49,891 nt of DNA from Paracoccaceae bacterium (GTDB taxonomy: Bacteria > Pseudomonadota > Alphaproteobacteria > Rhodobacterales > Rhodobacteraceae), in assembly GCA_017510335.1 (NCBI GenBank), contig JAFWNM010000002.1, positions 1-49,891 of the forward strand, given 5' to 3'. How positions within the stretch are numbered: the stretch's first letter is position 1; each line of letters starts with the position of its first letter. Of this stretch, positions 37,263 to 46,003 are shown piece by piece. A program made the position numbers and the translations under genes. The notes beneath the pieces are model-generated. The model searched no databases, had not been told where the DNA came from, and saw only the letters and a list, made by a program, of their open reading frames with translations.

Positions 37263-37358
37263 TCAAAACTGGGACCCGGTTTTGAGCTTCTCGAACATGC
37301 AAAATAAATAAGTTTAAGCATGTCGCGTGCATACAAATGAACGCGACATGCTTAAACT
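37263..37358. repeat. Bipartite dispersed repeat, copy 2 of 3, with perfect 18-bp hairpin
   Basis: First half: AAAACTGGG-A-CCCGGTTTT stem and GAGCTTCTCGAACATGC. Second half: the perfect 18-bp inverted repeat 37311-37328 / 37341-37358 (AGTTTAAGCATGTCGCGT and its complement) around a 12-base loop. It lies between the convergent putA and ispG ends, 5 bases beyond the ispG stop, and may double as their terminator although no T-tract is present. Bases 37124-37262 contain nothing else I can support. Confidence 0.8.
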
Positions 37359-37362
37359 ACAG

Positions 37363-38493
37363 CTATTGCGCCGCCTGTTCGCTGGCCTTCACGGCCTCAA
37401 TCTCGGCGGCGCGGCGTTCGACCTGTTCGACAATATGTTCGACCATTTCCGCATTTGACAGCTTGTGGCTTTGCTTGCCCGCCAGATACACCATGCCGGA
37501 CCCCGCCCCCCCGCCGGTAAAGCCGATATCGGTCATCAGCGCCTCGCCCGGGCCATTGACAACACAGCCGATGATAGACAGGCTCATGGGGGTTTTGATA
37601 TGGGCCAGCCTGTCTTCCAGCGCGGCAACAGTCTTGATCACGTCAAAGCCCTGTCTGGCGCAGGACGGGCAGAAAATGATGCTGACGCCACGATGACGCA
37701 GCCCCAGCGATTTCAGAATTTCATAGCCGATTTTCACTTCTTCCACCGGGTCCGCAGACAGGGAAACGCGAATTGTATCGCCGATCCCCATCCAAAGCAG
37801 GTTGCCCAGCCCGATGGCGGATTTCACAGTGCCGGAAATCATGCCGCCCGCTTCGGTAATGCCCAGATGGATGGGGGCGTCCGTTGCCTCTGCCAGCCCC
37901 ATATAGGCAGCAGACGCCATGAACACATCAGACGCCTTCACGCTGATCTTGAAGTTATGGAAATCATTGTCTTGCAGGATGCGAATATGCTCCAACCCGC
38001 TTTCGATCATGGCATCAGGGCATGGTTCGCCGTATTTTTCCAGCAAATGCCGTTCCAGTGACCCGGCGTTCACGCCAATGCGGATGGAACAGCCATGGTC
38101 GCGCGCGGCCTTGATCACTTCGCGCACGCGGGCAGCGTCGCCAATATTGCCCGGGTTGATGCGCAGACAGGCCGCGCCCGCTTCTGCAGCTTCGATCCCG
38201 CGTTTGTAGTGAAAATGGATATCGGCCACGATGGGCACAGGGCTTTCGCGCACCACCTCGCGCAGGGCGCGGCTGGCGTCAGTGTCGGGAACGGACACGC
38301 GCACAATATCAGCGCCCGCTTCGGCGCAAGCCAGAACCTGCTTGATTGTCGCAGAGGCATCGCCCGAATCAGTGTTGGTCATGGTTTGAACACTGATGGG
38401 GGCGCCGCCGCCCACGGGCACATTGCCAACCATGATCTGGCGCGACTTGCGCCGTTCGATGTTGCGCCATGGGCGAATATGGTTGTGATCCAT
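37363..38493 (-). CDS. ispG: 4-hydroxy-3-methylbut-2-enyl diphosphate synthase
   Basis: A 376-residue IspG (GcpE), the iron-sulfur enzyme of the non-mevalonate isoprenoid pathway that converts MEcPP to HMBPP. The TIM-barrel start is [20 protein letters not shown], and the cluster ligands are in [14 protein letters not shown] and [13 protein letters not shown]. The start at 38493 (MDHNHIRPW) follows AAAGGGCGG and matches the family; an in-frame ATG at 38541 would add 16 atypical residues. It follows rodZ on the same strand (about 106 bp), the same order as in enterobacteria. Confidence 0.96.
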   Translation of the reverse strand: MDHNHIRPWRNIERRKSRQIMVGNVPVGGGAPISVQTMTNTDSGDASATIKQVLACAEAGADIVRVSVPDTDASRALREVVRESPVPIVADIHFHYKRGIEAAEAGAACLRINPGNIGDAARVREVIKAARDHGCSIRIGVNAGSLERHLLEKYGEPCPDAMIESGLEHIRILQDNDFHNFKISVKASDVFMASAAYMGLAEATDAPIHLGITEAGGMISGTVKSAIGLGNLLWMGIGDTIRVSLSADPVEEVKIGYEILKSLGLRHRGVSIIFCPSCARQGFDVIKTVAALEDRLAHIKTPMSLSIIGCVVNGPGEALMTDIGFTGGGAGSGMVYLAGKQSHKLSNAEMVEHIVEQVERRAAEIEAVKASEQAAQ

Positions 38494-38599
38494 GCGAAGA
38501 CCGCCCTTTGTCAGGAATACACTAAGGGATAGATAAACCACATGACTGCGCGCGGCAACCAGCCGTTGCCGCGCGCAGCCGAATTACAAAACCGCAAGG

Positions 38600-39826
38600 T
38601 CAGTCAGCGATTTGCGCAAAATCAATAAAATTCATCAGATCGCTGTCGCCAGTCAGATCCGCCACATCAAAGCGTTCCGACACGGCATCAGGTGACAGCC
38701 TGACCTGATCCACCACCTGTGCACCCGGCGCAGTGGGGCCAAAAGGCTGCCCATCTACCAGCATATACACAGACCCGGAATTGCCTGCGCGCAGAATCGG
38801 GGGTTCCTCGGATTGGGGCACAGTGTAGCGTTCGCCCGCATCCAGAATACGCTCGAACAGAACAGTGCCATCCGCCGCCCGCACACGCACCCAGCTTGGC
38901 CGGACGGCAAGAATTTCGACTTGCGGCGGGCCGTCACTTGTTACGCGCACCCCGGCCGTTTCCAACGTGTCCGGCTGCGCAATAATACCGCCCGAAGCGT
39001 CTGCCAAAGCGCGTTCGATCGCGCTGCGCGTCTGGTCGGCCCTGTCCGCGTCTGGCACGGCTTCACGCGGGTTGATGGCCGCAATCGGCCCGTCACGCGA
39101 CACCATCACCGGCGCGTCCAGCGCTTCGGGGCGATAGGCGCGCACAACACCCTGCGCATTTGCGGTGATTGTGTCCTGATTGCCGATGCGCAAATCATCA
39201 GCGCCGATATCGGCCACACGCGGCGCGGCACCTGACATGACGGGGTCAAGATCGGCCATCACCTCTGGGGGTTGGTCGGCGGGCACCAGGTTCACGCGCT
39301 GCACTTCTTTCAGCACTGTCCAACCGCCATACCCAAGCCCCACGATCAAGGCCAGCAAAACAGTAATCGACCCCAATGCCGCCATATCCAGCCTGCGCCA
39401 GAATGGTTCTGGTTCAGCGGCCAGTCGGGTGCGTGACAACAGCCCCGGCTGGAAATCGCGGTTCACAGGCACATTCGTCCGCTTGGGCGCCAGTGCTTTT
39501 TGCAAGTCGGGGCTGATGGAAAAATTTGTCTCGGCGCAGAATTTCGCGTAGCACCAATCCGAGTCCATGCCCAGATAACGCGCATAGGATCGCACATATC
39601 CCGCCACAAAGCTTGTGGCTTCAAAAGCGGACAGATCGCCCGCTTCGATTGCCGATATATATGTCGCCCTGATGTGCAACTCACGTTGAACATCCAGCAA
39701 CGATTTGCCCATGGTGGCGCGTTCGCCACGCATCAGGTCACCAAGTCGAACCTCGAAATCATCAAAGCCCACAGCACCAGTCTGTGTTTCAGCCTCTGCC
39801 TCGGGTTTGCTGCCAAACCACTTCAT
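38600..39826 (-). CDS. rodZ: RodZ-like cell-shape protein (HTH + TM + DUF4115)
   Basis: A 408-residue bitopic protein: cytoplasmic helix-turn-helix at about 25-95 (LLDVQRELHIRATYISAIEA, FVAGYVRSYARYLGM), one span at about 150-170 (LGSITVLLALIVGLGYGGW), a long periplasmic linker and a C-terminal DUF4115 domain (VEILAVRPSWVRVRAADGTV, PILRAGNSGSVYMLVDG). RodZ links MreB to the elongation machinery. The neighbouring ispG supports the assignment. The C terminus extends about 35 residues past DUF4115 and is acidic. It is named by domain order and context. Confidence 0.88.
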   Translation of the reverse strand: MKWFGSKPEAEAETQTGAVGFDDFEVRLGDLMRGERATMGKSLLDVQRELHIRATYISAIEAGDLSAFEATSFVAGYVRSYARYLGMDSDWCYAKFCAETNFSISPDLQKALAPKRTNVPVNRDFQPGLLSRTRLAAEPEPFWRRLDMAALGSITVLLALIVGLGYGGWTVLKEVQRVNLVPADQPPEVMADLDPVMSGAAPRVADIGADDLRIGNQDTITANAQGVVRAYRPEALDAPVMVSRDGPIAAINPREAVPDADRADQTRSAIERALADASGGIIAQPDTLETAGVRVTSDGPPQVEILAVRPSWVRVRAADGTVLFERILDAGERYTVPQSEEPPILRAGNSGSVYMLVDGQPFGPTAPGAQVVDQVRLSPDAVSERFDVADLTGDSDLMNFIDFAQIAD

Positions 39827-39949
39827 TCCCGCCCCTTAACACAGATATTGTTGCTCAAATGTCACTTTTCCGACATGGATTTCTTTCGATCCATTGACGA
39901 ACAGTTGCAGTATACGGATTTTCACGTCGAATTGAAGCGATAAGATTAA

Positions 39950-41173
39950 TCAGGCAGAGATTTCGGCACGATTCAGCGCACAATGCGCCCAAAGCCCGTC
40001 CATCGCGCGCACAAGGTCATCAATCATGCGTGGTTTGTGCACTGGCGACGGCGTGAAGCGCAGGCGTTCGGTTCCGCGTGGCACAGTCGGAAAGTTGATG
40101 GGCTGGACGTAAATTCCGTTTTGTTCCAGCAACATATCCGAAATTGCCTTGCAATGCACGGGGTGCCCCACATGCACGGGCACAATATGGCTGCCATGAT
40201 CAATAATCGGCAAGCCAAGCCCGCGAAGACGCATTTTCAGAATACGCGCGTTTTCTTGCTGCTTATCGCGCAAATATTGGGCGGTTTTCAGATATTCGAC
40301 CGAAGCGACAGCGCCAGCCGCCACAGCGGGCGGAATGGATGTTGTAAAAATGAACCCCGGCGCATAGGACCGCACCGCGTCACACATTTTGGCTGACGCC
40401 GCGATATAGCCGCCCATTACGCCATATGCCTTGGCCAATGTGCCGTTGATAATATCAATCCGGTCCATCAACCCGTCACGTTCGCACACACCCGCGCCGC
40501 GCGGGCCATACATGCCCACGGCATGCACTTCGTCAATATAGGTCAGCGCCCCAAATTCATCAGCAAGATCGCAGATTTCCTTGATCGGGCCGAAATCCCC
40601 ATCCATCGAGTAGATGGATTCAAACGCAATCAGCTTGGGCGCGGCAGGGTCATCAGCTTCCAGCAATTCGCGCAGATGCGCGACATCGTTATGCCGGAAA
40701 ATACGCTTCGCACCGCCATTGCGGCGCACCCCTTCAATCATGGAAGCATGGTTCAGCGCATCAGAATAGATGATCAGGCCGGGAAACAGTTTCGGCAATG
40801 TCGACAGCGTGGCGTCATTGGCGATATAGGCAGAGGTGAAGACAAGCGCCGCTTCCTTGCCGTGCAGATCAGCAAGCGAAGCTTCCAGCCGTTTGTGATA
40901 CACTGTGGTGCCGGAAATATTGCGCGTGCCCCCCGACCCCGCGCCGGTCGCGTCAAGCGCTTCGTGCATGGCCTGCAAAACAACCGGATTCTGGCCCATG
41001 CCCAGATAGTCATTGCCGCACCAGACAACAATTTCCTGTTGTTCGCCGTCCGGCCTTGTCCACATGGCATGCGGAAACTGGCCCTGACGGCGTTCGATAT
41101 CTATGAAGGTGCGGTAGCGGCCTTCATCATGAAGCCTTTGAATGGCGGTATCGAGCGCGGCGTTATAATTCAA
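39950..41173 (-). CDS. hemA: 5-aminolevulinate synthase
   Basis: A 407-residue PLP enzyme condensing glycine and succinyl-CoA to 5-aminolevulinate, the first step of heme (and bacteriochlorophyll/B12) synthesis in alphaproteobacteria. The start is the TTG at 41173 ([11 protein letters not shown]), with GGGAGAGGG just upstream. With this start the PLP lysine in [13 protein letters not shown] is K248, the same number as in Rhodobacter capsulatus ALAS, and the length equals the usual 407. An ATG at 41209 would add 12 residues not seen in the family. Glycine-rich [13 protein letters not shown] and the [10 protein letters not shown] block are intact. An FNR-type site lies upstream. Confidence 0.96.
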   Translation of the reverse strand: MNYNAALDTAIQRLHDEGRYRTFIDIERRQGQFPHAMWTRPDGEQQEIVVWCGNDYLGMGQNPVVLQAMHEALDATGAGSGGTRNISGTTVYHKRLEASLADLHGKEAALVFTSAYIANDATLSTLPKLFPGLIIYSDALNHASMIEGVRRNGGAKRIFRHNDVAHLRELLEADDPAAPKLIAFESIYSMDGDFGPIKEICDLADEFGALTYIDEVHAVGMYGPRGAGVCERDGLMDRIDIINGTLAKAYGVMGGYIAASAKMCDAVRSYAPGFIFTTSIPPAVAAGAVASVEYLKTAQYLRDKQQENARILKMRLRGLGLPIIDHGSHIVPVHVGHPVHCKAISDMLLEQNGIYVQPINFPTVPRGTERLRFTPSPVHKPRMIDDLVRAMDGLWAHCALNRAEISA

Positions 41174-41230
41174 GACCCTCTCCCTCGCGGCTGCTGGGTA
41201 CATATTCATCTATATCGATCCGTCGTCCAT

Positions 41231-41250
41231 GTCCAACAGTGTCCAACAGT
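41231..41250. repeat. Tandem 10-bp direct repeat upstream of hemA
   Basis: GTCCAACAGT occurs twice in a row at 41231-41240 and 41241-41250, 58-77 bp upstream of the hemA start codon and downstream of the FNR-type site. It could be a regulatory direct repeat or a chance duplication in the leader. Confidence 0.5.
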
Positions 41251-41291
41251 CCGATCCGACCCCTTGATAAAACAGGGGTGCTGCGTTGCCT

Positions 41292-41305
41292 TTGACCTAA
41301 ATCAA
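41292..41305. promoter_or_regulatory. FNR/FnrL-type binding site upstream of hemA
   Basis: TTGACCTAAATCAA, read in the hemA direction as TTGATTTAGGTCAA, matches the FNR/FnrL consensus TTGAT-N4-ATCAA at nine of ten informative positions. It lies about 120 bp upstream of the hemA start, in the gap between hemA and the preceding gene. In Rhodobacter sphaeroides hemA is known to be controlled by FnrL under low oxygen, so the position and sequence fit oxygen control here. Confidence 0.75.
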
Positions 41306-41373
41306 ACATGCGATTAGAACAAATCAAAATTGAAGCGACCTATTGTCGCGAACAGGTCGCTGATGCCCGCCTG

Positions 41374-41784
41374 TCAGCGCGGCGCGATTTCCAGCACAAC
41401 CTCGCAGGCGCGTCCGCCGCTGCGCAGCGTATTGCATTGCGCCACCGCCGCCGCTTTTGCGCCGTCCATGTCGGGCAATTCCGACAGCGCCACGGCAGAC
41501 TCGGCCGGCATACCGTCACGAATGAACCCGTCAGCAGGCGCAACCGCCAAGGCCCCGAAGCCCCCCGCACCTTCAGGCAGGAACAGCGCCAGCGCTTCCT
41601 CGTTCTGTCCGACAAGGCGCAGGACGGCCAGTTCCTCGTCTGTCAGGAAATCATGCAGATGAAGGGTAATGCGGGACTCGCCCAGGTCAAAATGCTCTGA
41701 CGTGGCAGGGTCGGCCACAGCAATTGACCCCGAAATAGCGATGGCCGCTGCTGCAAATATACCAAGGGTGTTGTGAAGTGTCAT
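41374..41784 (-). CDS. Small exported protein of unknown function
   Basis: A 136-residue protein with a signal peptide (TLHNTLGIFAAAAIAISGSI, cleavage near AVA-DPATS). The mature part has ITLHLHDFLTDEELAVLRLVG, a glycine-rich middle, and a paired-cysteine end (AQCNTLRSGGRACEVVLEI) that could form one disulfide. I do not recognise a domain. The start at 41784 is supported by GGAAGAC 5 bases upstream; an in-frame ATG at 41805 adds only 7 residues. It precedes hemA on the same strand but is separated by a 200-bp regulatory gap, so it is probably a separate unit. Divergent from the M20 peptidase gene. Confidence 0.65.
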   Translation of the reverse strand: MTLHNTLGIFAAAAIAISGSIAVADPATSEHFDLGESRITLHLHDFLTDEELAVLRLVGQNEEALALFLPEGAGGFGALAVAPADGFIRDGMPAESAVALSELPDMDGAKAAAVAQCNTLRSGGRACEVVLEIAPR

Positions 41785-41901
41785 ATCGTCTTCCATCCGA
41801 ATCAATCATGGTGTCCGAGACAGTTATAAACACTGATACGGGGCTGGACAGCCCGACCTGCTTTGATACGCTGCCCCAGACCTGAAACCCGGAGAAGCAA
41901 G

Positions 41902-43287
41902 ATGACACCCGACCTGAACAGCGTTCTGGACCATATTGACCAGGATCTGCCCAATGCACTTGACCGGCTGCAGGATTTGCTGCGCATCCCGTCCATTTCC
42001 ACTGATCCCGCCTTCGCGCCAGATGTGGACCGTGCTGCGCAATGGCTGGTTAACGACCTGAATGCGCTTGGGTTTTCCGCCCGCAAGGATGACACGCCGG
42101 GCCACCCTATGGTTGTGGCGACAGGGGGCGCGCAGGACGCCCCGCATTTGTTGTTTTACGGGCATTATGACGTGCAGCCTGTGGACCCGCTGGACCTGTG
42201 GGAACACGACCCTTTCGCGCCTGTCATTCAGGACACGGCCAACGGAAAAGTGATCCGCGCAAGGGGCGCATCGGATGACAAGGGCCAGTTGATGACCTTC
42301 GTGGAAGCCTGCCGGGCATGGCTGGCGGTGCATGGAACCCTTCCGGTGAAACTGACCTTCTGCATGGAAGGGGAAGAAGAAAGCGGCTCCCCGTCGCTTG
42401 TGCCCTATCTGCAGGCCAACCGCGACGCGCTGCGCGCCGATCTGGCGTTGATATGCGACACAGGGCTTTTTGATGCGCAAACGCCCGCGGTTACCACCAT
42501 GCTGCGCGGCCTGCTGGGCGAGGAGATCATCATTCACGGACCGTCGCGCGACTTGCATTCCGGTTCCTTCGGGGGGGCGGCCATGAACCCCGCGCGCGTT
42601 CTGGCGCGTGTTCTGGCCGATCTGCACGATGATCAGGGCCGCGTGACAGTGCCCGGATTCTACGATGATGTGCCCGAACTGCCTGATGATTTGCGCGCGC
42701 AATGGGACGGGCTGGGGTTCGACCCTGACGCATTTCTGGGGTCGGTCGGGCTGAAACACCCCGCGGGCGAAGCCGGGCGCAGCGTGCTGGAAATGATCTG
42801 GTCGCGTCCGACCTGCGAAATCAACGGGATGACATCTGGCTATACGGGCGCGGGGTTCAAGACGGTCCTGCCCGCACAGGCTTCTGCCAAGGTCAGCTTC
42901 CGGCTGGTGGGCCAGCAAGACCCCCACAAACTGCGCGCCGCGTTCCGCGATTTCGTGCGCGCCCGCATTCCCGCCGATTGCCGCGTGGAGTTTTTGGACC
43001 ATGGCGCATCGCCCGCATCCGTCATGGCCACGGACCACCCCGCATTCGAAGCGGCGCGCGCCGCACTTAGCGACGAATGGCCCAGACCGGCGGCATTTGT
43101 GGGCGCGGGCGGGTCGATTCCCATCGCGGGGTATTTCAAATCCATCCTTGGCATGGATTCCATGCTGATCGGATTTGCCAAGAATGATGACCAGATTCAT
43201 TCCCCAAATGAAAAATATGATCTGGACAGCTTTCACCGCGGAATCAGATCATGGGCGCGTATTCTGGACGCGGTGTCCAAGGTCTGA
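41902..43287 (+). CDS. M20-family dipeptidase (ArgE/DapE/CNDP type)
   Basis: A 461-residue zinc peptidase. Metal-ligand motifs: GHYDVQPVDP (first His-x-Asp), the RGASDDKGQ Asp bridging both metals, catalytic EGEEESGS, CDTGLF, and a C-terminal IHSPNEKYDL histidine. The lid domain with SRDLHSGSFGGAAMNP is present. The layout is that of carnosinase/CNDP-like M20A dipeptidases that cut short peptides in the cytoplasm. The start at 41902 has a GGAGAAG ribosome-binding site 6 bases upstream. It is monocistronic; exact substrate unknown. Confidence 0.93.
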   Translation: MTPDLNSVLDHIDQDLPNALDRLQDLLRIPSISTDPAFAPDVDRAAQWLVNDLNALGFSARKDDTPGHPMVVATGGAQDAPHLLFYGHYDVQPVDPLDLWEHDPFAPVIQDTANGKVIRARGASDDKGQLMTFVEACRAWLAVHGTLPVKLTFCMEGEEESGSPSLVPYLQANRDALRADLALICDTGLFDAQTPAVTTMLRGLLGEEIIIHGPSRDLHSGSFGGAAMNPARVLARVLADLHDDQGRVTVPGFYDDVPELPDDLRAQWDGLGFDPDAFLGSVGLKHPAGEAGRSVLEMIWSRPTCEINGMTSGYTGAGFKTVLPAQASAKVSFRLVGQQDPHKLRAAFRDFVRARIPADCRVEFLDHGASPASVMATDHPAFEAARAALSDEWPRPAAFVGAGGSIPIAGYFKSILGMDSMLIGFAKNDDQIHSPNEKYDLDSFHRGIRSWARILDAVSKV

Positions 43288-43485
43288 CGCGGGAAACGGC
43301 GCGCTGTTTCATTTTGCAAAACCAAAGCCCGCGCAGCCGTTGCGCGGGCAAAGGCCTGAAAAGGCGCATCAACAGAAGTGGCCAAGGCCCCCTTCCCCTT
43401 GCACCTGCGCGGGATATGTTCCACAGACTAGGCAATCGCGCGCCCCTTGCGCATCAGACGACACTTTCAGGCGGGAAATGACACT

Positions 43486-44457
43486 ATGACGGCACCAATG
43501 AAACCGACCGAAGAAATCCATGTGCGCGATGTGTTCGGCATTGACAGCGACATGACGGTCAAGGGCTTTGCCGAAGCGACAGACCGCGTTCCCGCACTGG
43601 ACCCCACCTACAAGTTCGACCCCGACACGACATTGGCCATCCTTGCCGGTTTTGCCTATAACCGGCGCGTGATGGTGCAGGGCTATCACGGCACCGGCAA
43701 ATCCACCCATATCGAACAAATCGCGGCGCGGTTGAACTGGCCGTCCGTGCGGGTGAACCTTGACAGCCATATCAGCCGGATCGACCTGATCGGCAAGGAC
43801 GCCATCAAACTGAAGGACGGCGTGCAGGTCACCGAATTTCAGGAAGGTATTTTGCCCTGGGCGCTGCGCAATCCGGTTGCGATTGTGTTTGACGAATATG
43901 ATGCAGGCCGCCCCGATGTGATGTTCGTGATCCAGCGTGTTCTGGAACATGATGGCAAGCTGACGCTGCTGGACCAGAATGAAATCATCACCCCGCACCC
44001 CAGTTTCCGGCTGTTTGCCACGGCCAACACTGTGGGTCTGGGCGACACGACAGGCCTGTATCACGGGGTGCAGCAGATCAACCAGGCCCAGATGGACCGC
44101 TGGTCCCTGGTGGCCACACTGAACTATCTGTCCCATGATGCGGAAGCGGCCATCGTTCTGGCCAAGAACCCTGCCTATAACACCGCCAAGGGGCGGCAGG
44201 AAATCAGCCAGATGGTGACAGTGGCCGACCTGACGCGCACAGCGTTCATGAATGGCGACCTGTCCACGGTCATGTCGCCGCGCACCGTCATCAACTGGGC
44301 GGAAAACGCGCGTATTTTCCGGTCCATCGGCTATGCGTTCCGCCTGTCCTTCCTGAACAAATGCGACGAGCTGGAACGCCAGACAGTGGCCGAATTCTTC
44401 CAGCGCTGTTTTGACGAGGAACTGCCGGAATCCGCAGTCAGCATGGCCCTTGGCTAG
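43486..44457 (+). CDS. cobS: Cobaltochelatase subunit CobS
   Basis: A 323-residue AAA+ ATPase of the aerobic cobalamin pathway. Walker A is [10 protein letters not shown], Walker B is [17 protein letters not shown], sensor [13 protein letters not shown]. With CobT it forms the chaperone part of the CobNST cobaltochelatase that inserts Co into hydrogenobyrinate a,c-diamide. The start at 43486 ([13 protein letters not shown]) is the family N terminus. Its partner cobT, normally next door in related genomes, is about 3.4 kb downstream here. The 198 bp before it contain a 9-bp hairpin (43327-43349) of unknown use. Confidence 0.96.
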   Translation: MTAPMKPTEEIHVRDVFGIDSDMTVKGFAEATDRVPALDPTYKFDPDTTLAILAGFAYNRRVMVQGYHGTGKSTHIEQIAARLNWPSVRVNLDSHISRIDLIGKDAIKLKDGVQVTEFQEGILPWALRNPVAIVFDEYDAGRPDVMFVIQRVLEHDGKLTLLDQNEIITPHPSFRLFATANTVGLGDTTGLYHGVQQINQAQMDRWSLVATLNYLSHDAEAAIVLAKNPAYNTAKGRQEISQMVTVADLTRTAFMNGDLSTVMSPRTVINWAENARIFRSIGYAFRLSFLNKCDELERQTVAEFFQRCFDEELPESAVSMALG

Positions 44458-44465
44458 GCGTGTTG

Positions 44466-44565
44466 CACAAAACCGGGGCCCGACTTTATGCTTCTCGAAA
44501 CAGCGAAATCAATAAGTTAACGCATATGGGGTGAATAAGAATGAACCTCGCATGCGCTAACGCGT
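44466..44565. repeat. Bipartite dispersed repeat, copy 3 of 3
   Basis: It begins 9 bases after the cobS stop: AAAACCGGGGCCCGACTTTA, GCTTCTCGAAACAGCG, then AAGTTAACGCATATGGGGT paired imperfectly with ACCTCGCATGCGCTAAC around a loop containing AATG. This is the most diverged copy; the order and spacing of all parts match copies 1 and 2. Confidence 0.7.
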
Positions 44566-44587
44566 AAGCGCATCACGATACGCGCCC

Positions 44588-44640
44588 CCGAACAAAATGC
44601 CCTGCACCCCGAAAATGAAGGTGCAGGGCATTTTGTTCGG
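44588..44640. terminator. Perfect 21-bp hairpin downstream of cobS
   Basis: CCGAACAAAATGCCCTGCACC (44588-44608) and its exact complement at 44620-44640 around an 11-base loop. It lacks a long T-tract after the stem, but the stem itself carries ATTTT, and it stands at the end of the cobS unit before the next promoter region. Terminator is the simplest reading. Confidence 0.6.
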
Positions 44641-44721
44641 TTGATGCAATAAAAATTTACCTTTCGCCCCTAGGGTGCTTCGTGGCGCCCGAATTCAGGC
44701 CCCCACCGCAAGGGACGACAG

Positions 44722-45789
44722 GTGAAAGACATTGCAACGACACAAACGCCCGTGGGCCAGCGTATCACGCTGGAGTCGATCTCCGCACAAAGTAACGAAG
44801 CGACGCGCTACGCCAGCAAAAGTGTGGCGGCCATAAGCAAGATTACCGTCCAGATGAAAATGCTGGCAATCAATGCCAAGATCGAAGCCGCACGGGCCGG
44901 TCAGATTGGCCGTGGCTTTGGTGTTGTTGCCGACGAAGTGGGCGCTGTGGGCGCGGAAATCAACGCCATCGCAAAAGATATGCAAGCCCAGTTGCACCGC
45001 CGGCTGTCCGACCTGAACGCGATGGTCGTCGCAATGGAACGTGAAAGCACCGGCGAAAGGCTGGTCGATCTGGCCTTTACTGCCGTCGACACCATTGACC
45101 GCAATCTGTATGAACGCACCTGTGACGTCCGCTGGTGGGCAACAGATGCGGCCTTTGTGTCGGCATTGGCCAATGCTGACCAGCGCAGTCTGGACCGGAC
45201 GACAAAACGCCTGGGCGTCATTCTGGACGCGTATAACATTTATCTGGATCTGTGGATTGCCGACCGCGACGGGCGCATTCTGGCCAACGCGCGGCCAAAG
45301 GAATTCAACGTTGTTCAAAAATCGATCGGTGATTTGCCTTGGTTCGGCGCAACACTTGCACAACGCTCAGGCGATGAATTCGCCGTGGGCGAAGTTGTAC
45401 GCTCTGCCTATCTCAACGACCGGCAGACCATTTCCTATGCCTGCACCATTCGGGAAAACGGCGACAAACACAGCCGGGTTCTGGGTGTCATGTCGACCAG
45501 TTTCGACTGGGAAGCGCAAGCGCGGTCCATTGTCGGGGCCTTGCGGATGGATGACAGCATGGCCAAACGCAACACCCGCGCGTTGCTGGTTGATCGTCAC
45601 GCAAGGGTAATCGCATCTTCGGACGGAACGGGCTTTCTGTCCGAGAAAGTCGTCATCCCTGACGGGATGGACCCGAAATCAGGGTATTTCGTCTCGGGCA
45701 ACAAGCTGGTTTGCTATCATTCCACCGAAGGCTTTGAAACATATCGCGGACTGGGCTGGAAAGGTGTGATCATTCAAGACATTGTGTGA
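44722..45789 (+). CDS. Soluble chemoreceptor-like protein: MCP signalling tip then Cache-like sensor
   Basis: A 355-residue protein with no membrane span. Residues 15-80 match the hairpin tip of methyl-accepting chemotaxis proteins (MLAINAKIEAARAGQIGRGF then GVVADEV); the usual tip glutamate after RAG is Gln61. A helical linker (85-130) follows. Residues 130-350 look like a double-Cache/PAS sensor (NLYERTCDVRWWATDAAF, YLDLWIADRDGRILANARP, ISYACTIRENGD, GYFVSGNKLVCYHSTEGFET). The order is reversed relative to standard receptors and the methylation helices are missing. GTG start at 44722 after AAGGGA. It has its own upstream region and no che genes nearby. It could couple to CheA/CheW in a cytoplasmic cluster or signal independently. 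Confidence 0.75.
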   Translation: MKDIATTQTPVGQRITLESISAQSNEATRYASKSVAAISKITVQMKMLAINAKIEAARAGQIGRGFGVVADEVGAVGAEINAIAKDMQAQLHRRLSDLNAMVVAMERESTGERLVDLAFTAVDTIDRNLYERTCDVRWWATDAAFVSALANADQRSLDRTTKRLGVILDAYNIYLDLWIADRDGRILANARPKEFNVVQKSIGDLPWFGATLAQRSGDEFAVGEVVRSAYLNDRQTISYACTIRENGDKHSRVLGVMSTSFDWEAQARSIVGALRMDDSMAKRNTRALLVDRHARVIASSDGTGFLSEKVVIPDGMDPKSGYFVSGNKLVCYHSTEGFETYRGLGWKGVIIQDIV

Positions 45790-45901
45790 CACAACAACAC
45801 CCTGCAGTGTCGCGGACAGGAAACTGCAACTGCAATATGCCCGCGAAAACACCGCTATCGCGTCGGGGTCTGTCGCACGCGCAACGCCTGACCGGCCAAC
45901 A

Positions 45902-45997
45902 GGTGGCGCATTGGGTTGTCATGCGCCACCACCGAAGTGTCGGTTATATTCAGCTAATCAGGGGGCAGACACCGTAAATCCCGTTCCTGCCCCCTGA
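45902..45997. other. Two perfect hairpins in a convergent intergenic region
   Basis: Hairpin one pairs GGTGGCGCA (45902-45910) with 45922-45930. Hairpin two pairs TCAGGGGGCAG (45958-45968) with CTGCCCCCTGA (45987-45997). They lie between the convergent chemoreceptor-like and FMN-reductase genes. Neither is followed by a T-tract in either direction, so terminator function is possible but not clear. Confidence 0.45.
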
Positions 45998-46003
45998 CAG
46001 GGC

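Noticed and set aside
43327-43349. GCCCGCGCA hairpin before cobS as a cobalamin riboswitch
   Set aside because: Only a 9-bp stem is present; no B12-box or multi-stem riboswitch architecture is recognisable in the 198-bp gap.
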